Positions 7,227-14,061 of a DNA stretch of 31,110 nucleotides are shown piece by piece. A program made the position numbers and the translations under genes. Source of the stretch: a virus; the IMG/VR virus record IMGVR_UViG_3300042883_000257, positions 1-31,110 of that record; one strand, written 5' to 3'. Under the pieces are notes generated by a model, which was not told the origin of the DNA, did no database searches, and saw only the letters and a list, made by a program, of their open reading frames with translations. Each line of letters begins with the position of its first letter. The stretch's first letter is position 1.

Positions 7227-9322
7227 TATGGTATTTTAATTAATTCAACTTTTGTCAATGAATTACTTAATGGGTTATATCCATCAATTTTATTCAAGTA
7301 ATAAATTCCATTTTGAACTCTAATAATATCTTTAAAATCCAAGTTCATCACATCTACTGTATTTAATAACAAATATAAAGTAACAAGTTTAGCGTCTTTA
7401 TTAGTTTTGGTAGTCATGAAATCAAGATAATATTGCTGAAATAAATTTTCGGCTGGGTATACTGCTAAATCAAAATAAATTTCACTCGGTGTAGCAAACG
7501 CTAAATCCCAAAGCGATCCATCTGAAGGCGAATCCAAATCTAAAATATGACCAGCATACGGATATTCAGTTTCGGTACTTAATGTAGTTGCACCATTCTT
7601 TATCGTGTAGCTTGACGTAGCTTTAACACCACCATAAAAAGCAATCTTTGGATTTGTACGTATTTGCTTATATGTTCCGTTTTGATTCAGATCAAACATT
7701 GCTGAATAAACACGATTATTGAAATCATTCTTTATAAGTGGGCAAATGCTTAATATTAATTCTGTTGCATTGTCCTCTCTACTAAATTCCGTACCTGTCG
7801 GGTATGAATAGTTTCCGTAATTATTTGCGTACTTCGCTAAGTAAAATTTTGAATAATAATCAACATCATTTTTATAATTGAATGAATATTTTAAAGGTAA
7901 AAACTCCGAAGGTGGTTTAATTATAACTCCGTCACGCAAAGACATTTTATTTGTCCAATCAATTATAGTATTTGAATAAAATTCTGGGTATGGTGTGAAT
8001 CGTAAATCAAATTCGTTTTGTGGATCGCTTTCAATATACAAGTTAAGACTATTGATTATTGACTTTATAAAATCTGATTGTCGTACACCTTCAGGAACGA
8101 TTGACCGACCAGTTATTTCACTACCATAAATTAAATTTGTTTTCTTTGTGTCATCAATACCACCAACTGATAATCGTGAAGTATCAAAAAATTCAATCAT
8201 GAAAATCGGTGGTGAAAATGCGTTTGTTTTTGCAAGAAAATTAAGACCATCATTTGGTGCAAGTGTAACAGTGAACGCACTATTGAAAGAACCAGTGCCA
8301 GGAAAGAAACTAAATATTTGATTTTCAAACGTTGCAATTTCAGTACCTATTGAAGCATCATTTCTTTGACTTGCGACTATTGAAATACTTTCACCAGCGT
8401 CAAGGTTAGTATTGTAATCAAAAGTTAAATTAAAAGTAATAGATATATTACCTGCTGATATGTTTTTGATACGTGAAAGACCACCAGTAGTTTCATCAAT
8501 AGCTAAAACACCTGAAGCGATTGCAGTATTGAAATAAAAAGTGCTTGTCGGTGGTGAAAATGGATCGGTAAAATCAAATATATTATAATCAAAAGTAACA
8601 TCTGCAATTTGACCACCATAAGAAGTTAAACTTTCTTCATTATTTAATAAAATTAGCTTGTCTAAATTGTTACTATCAAATAAAGTATCATTATACGTAT
8701 ACCCGTTTTGTATGATTATACGATCAAATACTTCTTTTACTTTTATCGCTGGTCTAAAATTAAATACCGAATAGGAATCGTCGGTCGGTGTTGTTCCTAA
8801 TCCATACATCGCTAAAGGATAAATATACTTGTCATCTATACTATTATCCCATGTATTTTTAATATTTGTTAAATTATAATCATGTGTTAAGTCATCCAAA
8901 TCTAAATCGGTAAGTAATTGCTCACCTAATGCACTAAACAAGCCTGTGAGTGAGCCAAACAACGCACATTCGTATATTAGTTCACCATTGATAAATTTTA
9001 TCTCTAAGAGCCTTAAAACACCTGCAAATATTTCAACATTGTCAAGCGTGACTTTTGCAAATGCTTTCTTTAATGGATTGAAATTAACACCGATATTATT
9101 TTCTAAAGGATCGAATGGATTAGAAATATTTAAATCAAAGTACGTGCCAAGCAAAAAGTTATTATGACCAGTTCCAGGAATGTAAATCGTTTTTGAAAAT
9201 GTGGTAGTACGCCTTTCAAAATCTGCTATATCTGTGATTGAATACGTAAAATCTACATCAACATTTTTATCCAAATCTAATGCAACACCTTCAAAATATA
9301 TTTGTGTACGTTGTGTAGCCAT
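7226..9322 (-). CDS. tail tip or hub protein
   Basis: 698 residues, beta-rich and soluble. The N-terminus (TQIYFEGVALDLDKNVDVDF) and the segments FSKTIYIPGTGHNNFLLG and FAKVTLDNVEIFAGVLRL look like the receptor-side hub or baseplate domains seen in distal-tail and tail-associated proteins of Bacteroidetes phages. The middle (about residues 240-400) is a beta-sandwich-like insertion; the C-terminal end, VMNLDFKDIIRVQNGIYYLNKI, again resembles a hub domain. It sits between another tail protein and the tape measure gene, with one-base overlaps on both sides. No enzymatic motif seen. The exact position in the tail tip is inferred. Confidence 0.6.
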   Translation of the reverse strand: MATQRTQIYFEGVALDLDKNVDVDFTYSITDIADFERRTTTFSKTIYIPGTGHNNFLLGTYFDLNISNPFDPLENNIGVNFNPLKKAFAKVTLDNVEIFAGVLRLLEIKFINGELIYECALFGSLTGLFSALGEQLLTDLDLDDLTHDYNLTNIKNTWDNSIDDKYIYPLAMYGLGTTPTDDSYSVFNFRPAIKVKEVFDRIIIQNGYTYNDTLFDSNNLDKLILLNNEESLTSYGGQIADVTFDYNIFDFTDPFSPPTSTFYFNTAIASGVLAIDETTGGLSRIKNISAGNISITFNLTFDYNTNLDAGESISIVASQRNDASIGTEIATFENQIFSFFPGTGSFNSAFTVTLAPNDGLNFLAKTNAFSPPIFMIEFFDTSRLSVGGIDDTKKTNLIYGSEITGRSIVPEGVRQSDFIKSIINSLNLYIESDPQNEFDLRFTPYPEFYSNTIIDWTNKMSLRDGVIIKPPSEFLPLKYSFNYKNDVDYYSKFYLAKYANNYGNYSYPTGTEFSREDNATELILSICPLIKNDFNNRVYSAMFDLNQNGTYKQIRTNPKIAFYGGVKATSSYTIKNGATTLSTETEYPYAGHILDLDSPSDGSLWDLAFATPSEIYFDLAVYPAENLFQQYYLDFMTTKTNKDAKLVTLYLLLNTVDVMNLDFKDIIRVQNGIYYLNKIDGYNPLSNSLTKVELIKIP

Positions 9323-10563
9323 TATTTAGTAATCTTTATATTGTCGTATGAATACTGAAGTTCTATTTGTACGTTTTGCAACCCATCAACCTTGTGTTGT
9401 TTCGGCTGATATGTCGTGTCTTTGATCGTCGCTGGTACGTAATATGTCACGTTATTTATTTTTTGTTCTACATATATAGAATGTGCTTTGATCAATTCAA
9501 AAAACCATTCGTGTTCTTCGTCGCTCAATAATCTTGAATTAAGAATAACGCCTTCGGTATAATTACTAAAATAATTTTGATTTGATAAGTTGAAAACATT
9601 ATTCGTATGTTGTGAATAGCCTACATTCGTAAAGTTGTAAGGATATGACTGTATATTTTTGCGATCAATATCATAACGATTACGTTTGACTAAATTAAAA
9701 GTATATGAATCAAATCCACCAAGTGAGTTCTGCCAATAAACATTTGTTTTTTCGTATTTTGAACAATAGTCATCAAACGTAAATTTGAAAGTTTCTGAAA
9801 CTTCAGTTCCTATGTCATCAATCAAAGTAATTTCAATAGCAGTTACGTATGGATTAATTAAATAACCACCTAAAGTTTCCCACGTTGAAGCGACTGTTTC
9901 CCATGCTTCACTAACATCTTCCCAATAAATAAAGTCAGAGCCAAATGCTTCTTTGCTTATTGCAATAATTCCAGCTAAAGCAGTTAAATCAGGAATAGCA
10001 AATTCATAAACTGCCGTCGGAATACTTGCATTTGATTCATAAAGTTTTACAAGCACTTTAGTTGCTGGTTCTGTGCCGTTAATATAACTTAAAAAATTAG
10101 TACGATTATAATCACTTGTTAATATTCGTGGTGAACTTGTTAAAAACTTAGTATCTAAATCGGTAGTTGTAAATTCAGGCTGGTTAAATTCAACAAAATC
10201 TACAAAAGATACTTGCCCATTGAATGCATACTTCACTGAATCATTATAAGCCGTTCCACCGATAGTTTCAAAACATTTGATCTGATAGTTCACATAATAA
10301 CTTAAATCGTTCAGTGCGTTCCAAAATACGTCATATTCAAAGAACATTTGTTCATTTTTTATAAACGAAAATAAAAACTGTTTAACATCGCAATAAGCGA
10401 AACCTTCGTCATTCACGACCAGCTTAACACGACCGATCATTGTTGATTGAACATGGACTTCTAAATAAAGAACCGAAATAACACTATTTGTTTGCACATA
10501 ATAAATCATGTCGTTATTTATCGGTGTCCAAAGTTGCGGTGTCTGAATATAACTTATTGCCAT
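9322..10563 (-). CDS. tail structural protein, distal-tail-like
   Basis: 413 residues rich in Tyr, Asn and Phe with a beta-strand pattern throughout. Near residues 215-235 there is a short tryptophan repeat (YWEDVSEAWETVASTWETL). It lies between the HK97 gp10-like neck gene and the hub-like gene with single-base overlaps, so it is expressed and probably assembled with them. A distal-tail or baseplate role is the best guess from position. I recognise no named family. Confidence 0.5.
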   Translation of the reverse strand: MAISYIQTPQLWTPINNDMIYYVQTNSVISVLYLEVHVQSTMIGRVKLVVNDEGFAYCDVKQFLFSFIKNEQMFFEYDVFWNALNDLSYYVNYQIKCFETIGGTAYNDSVKYAFNGQVSFVDFVEFNQPEFTTTDLDTKFLTSSPRILTSDYNRTNFLSYINGTEPATKVLVKLYESNASIPTAVYEFAIPDLTALAGIIAISKEAFGSDFIYWEDVSEAWETVASTWETLGGYLINPYVTAIEITLIDDIGTEVSETFKFTFDDYCSKYEKTNVYWQNSLGGFDSYTFNLVKRNRYDIDRKNIQSYPYNFTNVGYSQHTNNVFNLSNQNYFSNYTEGVILNSRLLSDEEHEWFFELIKAHSIYVEQKINNVTYYVPATIKDTTYQPKQHKVDGLQNVQIELQYSYDNIKITK

Positions 10564-11138
10564 TATCGTTTTATTTGAATTATAATATCTTTTTTTCCTG
10601 CTTGTTTTAATTCTTTTATCAATCCTTGCGTATTGTCATCAATCGCATCGGTTAAAAAATCAGTACCTTTAGTTCCGTATTTACCAATCTTAGCAGCTAT
10701 CTTATAAGCCGTCGCTTCAAGAATAGAAACCTGTTTGTTTCCCATCTTGACCTTCTTCTTACTTGAACTTATTAAAGTACCTTGACGCTTATAACCTCGC
10801 TTCGTTACGCCTTTATCATCTAAACGTAATTGTTTATCTTTTATCCATTGAATTATCTTTGATACTGGTGGTCGCTTTCCTGCCCGTCTGCCATCGTTCA
10901 CCCATTGCCAATAATCATTCATTGAAATTTCAATCGAATAATTGCTACCGAAATATTCAACTGGTGAAACTCTTATACTATCAGAAAGACTACCCGAAGC
11001 GTTTGAATCCTTGCCATTCTTATTTGATCGCAGATTCTTTTCAGCATCTAAAGCTATTCGGGTTGCATACTTGACAAGTATATCTTCAATTTCATTGAAT
11101 GTTATCGAAGTTGATAAACTGCTAAATGGTTCTGCCAT
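10563..11138 (-). CDS. HK97 gp10-like neck / head-tail joining protein
   Basis: 191 residues. The central part (NDYWQWVNDGRRAGKRPPVSK) with PxxxIxxWI, and a later stretch of small residues ending in FLTDAI, is the usual signature of the HK97 gp10 group, which forms the head-tail joining or tail-completion ring. The protein is basic. It begins with the overlap TAATGG after the frameshifted chaperone and overlaps the next tail gene by one base. In most siphophages this gene lies near the capsid; here it sits beside the tail assembly chaperone. Confidence 0.7.
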   Translation of the reverse strand: MAEPFSSLSTSITFNEIEDILVKYATRIALDAEKNLRSNKNGKDSNASGSLSDSIRVSPVEYFGSNYSIEISMNDYWQWVNDGRRAGKRPPVSKIIQWIKDKQLRLDDKGVTKRGYKRQGTLISSSKKKVKMGNKQVSILEATAYKIAAKIGKYGTKGTDFLTDAIDDNTQGLIKELKQAGKKDIIIQIKR

Positions 11139-11440
11139 TACTTTCTCATTTTTTCAATCTGTTCGTTTTCGTTTGCTTTTTTATCTTTTAAATATGACAA
11201 AGAATTTAAAGCCTGAATAATATTGATATTCCAAACATCGTCTAACTTCACCCTTTCAAATCTTGCAATAAGTTCAGCGTTGTAAACCCATCCCCATTGT
11301 TCTGCAAAGGTTTTAGTATTTCCCGAAGTTTCTCCTTCGTCGCTTTCTTGTCCTTCAAAACTTGCTTGACCGAATAAACCCCGATAGCTTTTATTAAGTC
11401 GTTTATAAGTTTCAAAAAAAAAACGCTGGTATGATAGCAA
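11138..11440 (-). CDS. tail assembly chaperone, -1 frame extension (T part of G/GT)
   Basis: This frame has an ATG at 11440, but its likely route of expression is a -1 ribosomal shift from the upstream chaperone frame at the T run 11414-11423. After the shift the protein continues FFETYKRLNKSYRGLFG, then an acidic linker (GQESDEGETSGNTKT), then AEQWGWVYNAELIARFE and LNSLSYLKDKKANENEQ. The last part resembles the T domain of Bacteroidetes-phage assembly chaperones, which binds the tape measure and tail-tube subunits. The fused G-T product would span 11138-11910. The stop overlaps the start of the gp10-like gene. Confidence 0.75.
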   Translation of the reverse strand: MLSYQRFFFETYKRLNKSYRGLFGQASFEGQESDEGETSGNTKTFAEQWGWVYNAELIARFERVKLDDVWNINIIQALNSLSYLKDKKANENEQIEKMRK

Positions 11441-11910
11441 TCTGCAAAGTTACATTTAAGCATATCGTTTGAAATCTCATTATGCGGTTTACTTCCATAA
11501 TTCATAACAGTTTCTTTGCCGATCCAGTTAGTTTTAATAGGCATTGAAAGTGAAGCCATAATTAAGTGCAAGTTTTCAATCATTGCGTTATCACCAGCCA
11601 TAAAGGTTGTAATATCTACATATTGCCCATAGCTTAATTTAAACGCATCTAAGGACATTTTATATTTTACCTTGTTAATTGTCAAGTATTGCTTTAAAGT
11701 TCCTTCAATCTTACCATTGTGCAAAAAATCAAGCGTATGTTTAAGCTTCTTGAATTCATCAATAGGCATAACATCAACTTGTGCTTCTGTGAGTTCATTT
11801 ACTATTGAAATAAGCTTTACTTCTTTTTCGAAATCATTTAAAACGTGATCGTTAATGATTCCGTAAATCAGTTGATAATCTTCAATCGTAATCGTATTCC
11901 AATTCTTCAT
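11248..11910 (-). CDS. tail assembly chaperone (G part)
   Basis: 220 residues, largely helical, first gene after the terminator at 11931-11963. Family behaviour: the G form coats the tape measure during tail assembly, and a minority G-T fusion recruits tube protein. The zero frame reads through GTT TTT TTT TTG at 11424-11413 and goes on for about 55 more codons (LKLINDLIKAIGVYSVKQVL and on) before its stop at 11248. The overlapping second frame, its position two genes upstream of the tail hub genes, and the slippery run together identify it. Sequence similarity alone would be weak. Confidence 0.75.
   Translation of the reverse strand: MKNWNTITIEDYQLIYGIINDHVLNDFEKEVKLISIVNELTEAQVDVMPIDEFKKLKHTLDFLHNGKIEGTLKQYLTINKVKYKMSLDAFKLSYGQYVDITTFMAGDNAMIENLHLIMASLSMPIKTNWIGKETVMNYGSKPHNEISNDMLKCNFADCYHTSVFFLKLINDLIKAIGVYSVKQVLKDKKATKEKLREILKPLQNNGDGFTTLNLLQDLKG
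11413..11424 (-). promoter_or_regulatory. programmed -1 frameshift site (T TTT TTT)
   Basis: On the minus strand a run of ten T follows G 11424. In the zero frame it is GTT TTT TTT TTG, giving the slippery heptamer T TTT TTT at 11422-11416. A slip of one base back joins the 11248-11910 frame to the 11138-11440 frame. A long homopolymer is also a place where sequencing errors occur, but both frames are clearly coding and the arrangement is the standard one for tail chaperones. Confidence 0.75.
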
Positions 11911-11930
11911 ATACTTTAAATATAATTAAA

Positions 11931-11963
11931 TAAAAAAATGACTTACCATTTCTGATAAGCCAT
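11931..11963 (-). terminator. intrinsic terminator closing the tRNA/accessory block
   Basis: Minus strand: ATGGCTTATC, loop AGAAAT, GGTAAGTCAT (10-bp stem with two G-U pairs), then a T tract at 11938-11932. It separates the accessory block with its tRNA genes from the tail chaperone gene starting at 11910. The roughly 80 bases between the tRNA 3' end (12045) and this hairpin hold no gene that I can support. Confidence 0.75.
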
Positions 11964-12044
11964 TTATTATCGTCTTTCCGAATGTCAAGCAAGTTCTCCA
12001 GATTAACGGACTGGATGCCATTTAGGAAGATTACCATTTCTTCG

Positions 12045-12128
12045 CTGACAAGGAAGGATTCGAACCTCCAAGATATTACTATCACTATCGGGACAAGATA
12101 GCGTGTCTGCCAATTTCACCACCTGTCA
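12045..12128 (-). tRNA. class II tRNA with anticodon GUC (unusual)
   Basis: The minus strand folds as a full cloverleaf: acceptor TGACAGG/CTTGTCA (7 bp, one G-U), D stem GTG/CAC with loop AAATTGGCAGA, anticodon stem CTATC/GATAG with loop TTGTCCC, variable arm GATA-GTAA-TATC, T arm GGAGG-TTCGAAT-CCTTC, discriminator G. The D arm and long variable arm are Leu/Ser-like (class II), yet the anticodon is GUC (Asp). C at position 37 and a U1-A72 first pair are abnormal. CCA is not encoded. The charging enzyme cannot be read from the sequence: G73 plus the long arm would fit SerRS better than LeuRS. Confidence 0.7.
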
Positions 12129-12197
12129 TTGTATTATTAATGATTCATAAATGTTAATATTTATGATCTTTGTATTAAATATAACTTATTAGCTTTA

Positions 12198-12356
12198 TTA
12201 TTTATCCGATAAATCGATGTTTAATTTAGTAGCTTTTAATAATAATTCTAATATTGCATTCATTCCATCAATGAAGCCTATGCATTCATCGGCATTATGC
12301 TTTTCTTTGATATACATTCTAAGCATAGCTTCGAGTTGTTCTTTAGTAATAAGCAT
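12198..12356 (-). CDS. hypothetical 52-residue protein
   Basis: ATG 12356 to TAA 12198 (MLITKEQLEAMLRMYIKEKH... ending KLNIDLSDK). It looks like a small helical protein: two amphipathic helices around an EC-IGFIDG turn. It fills the space between the 84-residue gene and the tRNA in the P3 accessory block and has normal codon use for this phage. No family recognised. Confidence 0.55.
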   Translation of the reverse strand: MLITKEQLEAMLRMYIKEKHNADECIGFIDGMNAILELLLKATKLNIDLSDK

Positions 12357-12424
12357 TTTCAATTCAGTTTAATTATAAGTTTTACAAGCCAATACGGCTA
12401 TTGATTTTACATTATTACAAGGCG

Positions 12425-12679
12425 TTAGTCTAAGATTATGGGGGTGTTATTATATGATTCAAAAATTACATCTCTATCAATTATATCCTCAATCTCAGGA
12501 TTAAGACCTTCAAAGTCTTTTAGCTTATCATTCATTAATCGCTTTGTTTCTCGCCTATCGTTTTCAATCTGTATTCTTGCGTATTCGTGCATGGCTCTAA
12601 TCCAATGTTCTGAGGTAGTTCCTTCAACAAATGTGCATCCGTTTTTATTTGATATTTCTATGGCTATTTCTGCTTTCAT
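12425..12679 (-). CDS. hypothetical 84-residue protein
   Basis: Acidic, helix-rich protein (a run such as RIQIENDRRETKRLMNDKLK in the middle) without membrane segment or metal site. It follows the 68-residue gene by 13 bases in the same operon. A plus-strand open frame overlaps it but has no context support. Function unknown. Confidence 0.55.
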   Translation of the reverse strand: MKAEIAIEISNKNGCTFVEGTTSEHWIRAMHEYARIQIENDRRETKRLMNDKLKDFEGLNPEIEDIIDRDVIFESYNNTPIILD

Positions 12680-12692
12680 CTTTCTTTATGGG

Positions 12693-12899
12693 TTAGTAAT
12701 TAATAATAAAAGTGGTATCTGCCATTGCAGTGATATACCCACCAAAGCTCCCATTCTCTGCCTTAAGTTGGGTGAGTTGGGGCTTTCTAACTATCTCATA
12801 CTTATTACTCCAATGGTTTAGGCATGATTCAATTTCTCCTACTGGCATACATCCATCAAACATATCGCCTTCCATTTCATCTCTTATTGTCTTTTCCAT
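12693..12899 (-). CDS. hypothetical 68-residue protein
   Basis: Small protein with two cysteines (DGCMPVGEIESC) and a beta-like C-terminal half (NGSFGGYITAMADTTFIIN). It lies in the accessory block under promoter P3. No recognised domain. Confidence 0.5.
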   Translation of the reverse strand: MEKTIRDEMEGDMFDGCMPVGEIESCLNHWSNKYEIVRKPQLTQLKAENGSFGGYITAMADTTFIINY

Positions 12900-12926
12900 T
12901 ATTATTGTTTAGGGGTTATAACTTTT

Positions 12927-13067
12927 CTATTTCTTTATATTATTAGCTTTGTGAACGATTTTTAATACATCCTTAATCAATGTGATATTAATAGATGATT
13001 CCATTTCCCAATTTCCCCATCCCATTAATTTCAATTCTTTGATTATTTTATCGGTGGTTAGTTTCAT
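12927..13067 (-). CDS. hypothetical 46-residue protein
   Basis: ATG 13067 to TAG 12927: MKLTTDKIIKELKLMGWGNW, then a second helix ending HKANNIKK. It is short but open, starts just after the tRNA-like gene, and continues the chain of small minus-strand genes in this block. Function unknown; it could also be chance coding. Confidence 0.45.
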   Translation of the reverse strand: MKLTTDKIIKELKLMGWGNWEMESSINITLIKDVLKIVHKANNIKK

Positions 13068-13088
13068 GATGTTAATTCGTTTAATTAG

Positions 13089-13225
13089 TAGTCAGGGCAG
13101 GATTCGAACCTGCATGGTGGGTATTTTTCTTTATTACATTACAATGCGTGGAACTACCCCATGTGATCATCATGTTTTAACCTTAAAACCAACAAGTATG
13201 CGTCTGCCAATTCCGCCACCTGACT
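13089..13225 (-). tRNA. tRNA-Leu-like gene with an enlarged middle region (137 nt)
   Basis: The minus strand has a perfect acceptor stem (AGTCAGG/CCTGACT), a Leu-like D arm (GCG, GAATTGGCAGA, CGC), a perfect T arm (GCAGG-TTCGAAT-CCTGC) and A73. Between D and T arms are about 85 bases instead of the usual 35 or so. Part folds as a long variable-like hairpin (CATGGGGTA facing TACC-CA-CCATG). The expected anticodon arm is not clean: the options are CTTG-TTGGTTT-TAAG or GTTTT-AAGGTT-AAAAC. No anticodon can be assigned. It may be an insertion-bearing tRNA, a degenerate one, or a tRNA mimic. Confidence 0.5.
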
Positions 13226-13305
13226 ATTTTACTTTAATGTGTTAAGTTATAAACTATAATAAATAATAAAATTGAATATATTTGTCTTATACCGCCAAAA
13301 CCACA

Positions 13306-13395
13306 AACCTTGTGAGCGTTGCGGTGGCAGATTCCGCCAGACTTGCGGAACTGGGGGAATTATTTTGTTATAAGCAACCGTGGGAGTCGCTCGTG
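13306..13395. repeat. GC-rich dyad element R1, abutting a stop codon
   Basis: A GC-rich patch in very AT-rich DNA. It holds the hairpin TTCCGC-cagactt-GCGGAA (13332-13350), outer partial complementarity (GAGC and GTTGC on one side, GCAAC and GCTC on the other) and GTTATAAGC at 13367. On the minus strand it begins with ATCTAAC, which contains the TAA stop of the 83-residue gene. A related element, R2, lies on the other side of that gene. Confidence 0.5.
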
Positions 13396-13647
13396 TTAGA
13401 TACTATCAATGCAAAAATCTTCGCCCCATATTTCATAGAAACCACCATAACCTCCTTGTACTTCAATTTTGCAACTAAAATCTAAATTGTTTTCTCTAAT
13501 ATCTTTAAAGTCCGTCATTACGTGGTCGCCTTTTCCGTAGTATTCATCCATCATTTCTAATGCTTTTGCTCTTGATGTTGCTACTCCGATAACACTTCTA
13601 TCGTTATCGCTTTTATCTTTTTCGTGTATTACAATAATGTTTTTCAT
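13396..13647 (-). CDS. hypothetical 83-residue protein in a dyad-flanked cassette
   Basis: Soluble alpha/beta protein starting MKNIIVIHEKDKSDNDRSVI, then an alpha helix (SRAKALEMMDEYYGKG), then a Gly-aromatic C-terminus (GGYGGFYEIWGEDF). The pattern of beta strand, helix and beta strand suggests one compact domain; family not recognised. It is bounded on both sides by related GC-rich dyads (R1 and R2), like a mobile gene cassette, and its stop codon is part of R1. Confidence 0.6.
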   Translation of the reverse strand: MKNIIVIHEKDKSDNDRSVIGVATSRAKALEMMDEYYGKGDHVMTDFKDIRENNLDFSCKIEVQGGYGGFYEIWGEDFCIDSI

Positions 13648-13675
13648 TTGATTTTTTTTAAAATTATATTAAGTG

Positions 13676-13732
13676 GTATGCTTATAACAGCAGTTACACG
13701 ATGCCAGCCTTGCTGGAACTGGAATGTTAGTT
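13676..13732. repeat. GC-rich dyad element R2, abutting a stop codon
   Basis: It contains GCTTATAAC (13679-13687), the hairpin CCAGC-ctt-GCTGG (13704-13716) and AACTGG. The inner part (CTTGCnGGAACTGG) matches R1, and the GTTATAAGC box recurs inverted. On the minus strand the element starts AACTAAC, again covering the TAA stop of the preceding gene (13727-13963). Confidence 0.45.
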
Positions 13733-13963
13733 CGTTATTAAATTTCTTTTGCAATAATTTTCTAATTTATTTATTAATCTTAATGGAATGTTTGAACCAT
13801 TTTTTGCAGTCCATTGTAAAGAAGATGACAATCCGTTTATTATAGCAATTCTTTGACCTTTGTAATAAACATCAATCCAATTAGTTGACATTGGAGTTGA
13901 AAACATTTTGAATTTTAATTCGTTTGTGTCAGATAAGTTTTGTGTGTTTACTAAAGCTTTCAT
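13727..13963 (-). CDS. hypothetical 78-residue protein
   Basis: First gene after promoter P3. I chose ATG 13963 (MKALVNTQNLSDTNELKFKM); the open frame extends three codons further to a TTG. It is basic, with the segment WIDVYYKGQRIAIINGLSSS in the middle and a helical, Lys/Asn-rich end. A 13-codon frame (ATG 14003) runs from P3 into this start with an ATGA overlap and might act as a leader peptide. No family recognised. Confidence 0.55.
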   Translation of the reverse strand: MKALVNTQNLSDTNELKFKMFSTPMSTNWIDVYYKGQRIAIINGLSSSLQWTAKNGSNIPLRLINKLENYCKRNLITN

Positions 13964-14004
13964 GATTTGCAAGTTTTGTGCAACCCTTTATTGAATTGCA
14001 TATT

Positions 14005-14052
14005 CAAATGTAATACAGTTTAATATACTAATTGTCATAGAATTGTCATAAA
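14005..14052 (-). promoter_or_regulatory. promoter P3, second copy of the 48-bp module
   Basis: Minus strand: TATGACAATTC then TATGACAA (11-bp period), about 19 bases, then TACATTTG (14012-14005), a perfect TAnnTTTG. It drives the accessory block that starts at 13963 and ends at the terminator at 11931. It is 48 bases like the copies at 2071 and 24377, and shares the bases after the -7 box (AATATG) with P2. Confidence 0.65.
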
Positions 14053-14061
14053 AGAAAATAA

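Noticed and set aside
11882-12085. 67-residue minus-strand frame
   Set aside because: It runs through the 3' half of the tRNA and the terminator hairpin and overlaps the chaperone start; composition looks random.
12438-13245. Several plus-strand frames of 66-127 residues
   Set aside because: They lie opposite small minus-strand genes or the tRNA-like gene and have no promoter or gene neighbours on that strand.
13282-13485. Plus-strand frame of 67 residues across the R1 dyad
   Set aside because: It is created by the GC-rich dyad and antisense to the 83-residue gene; no start context.
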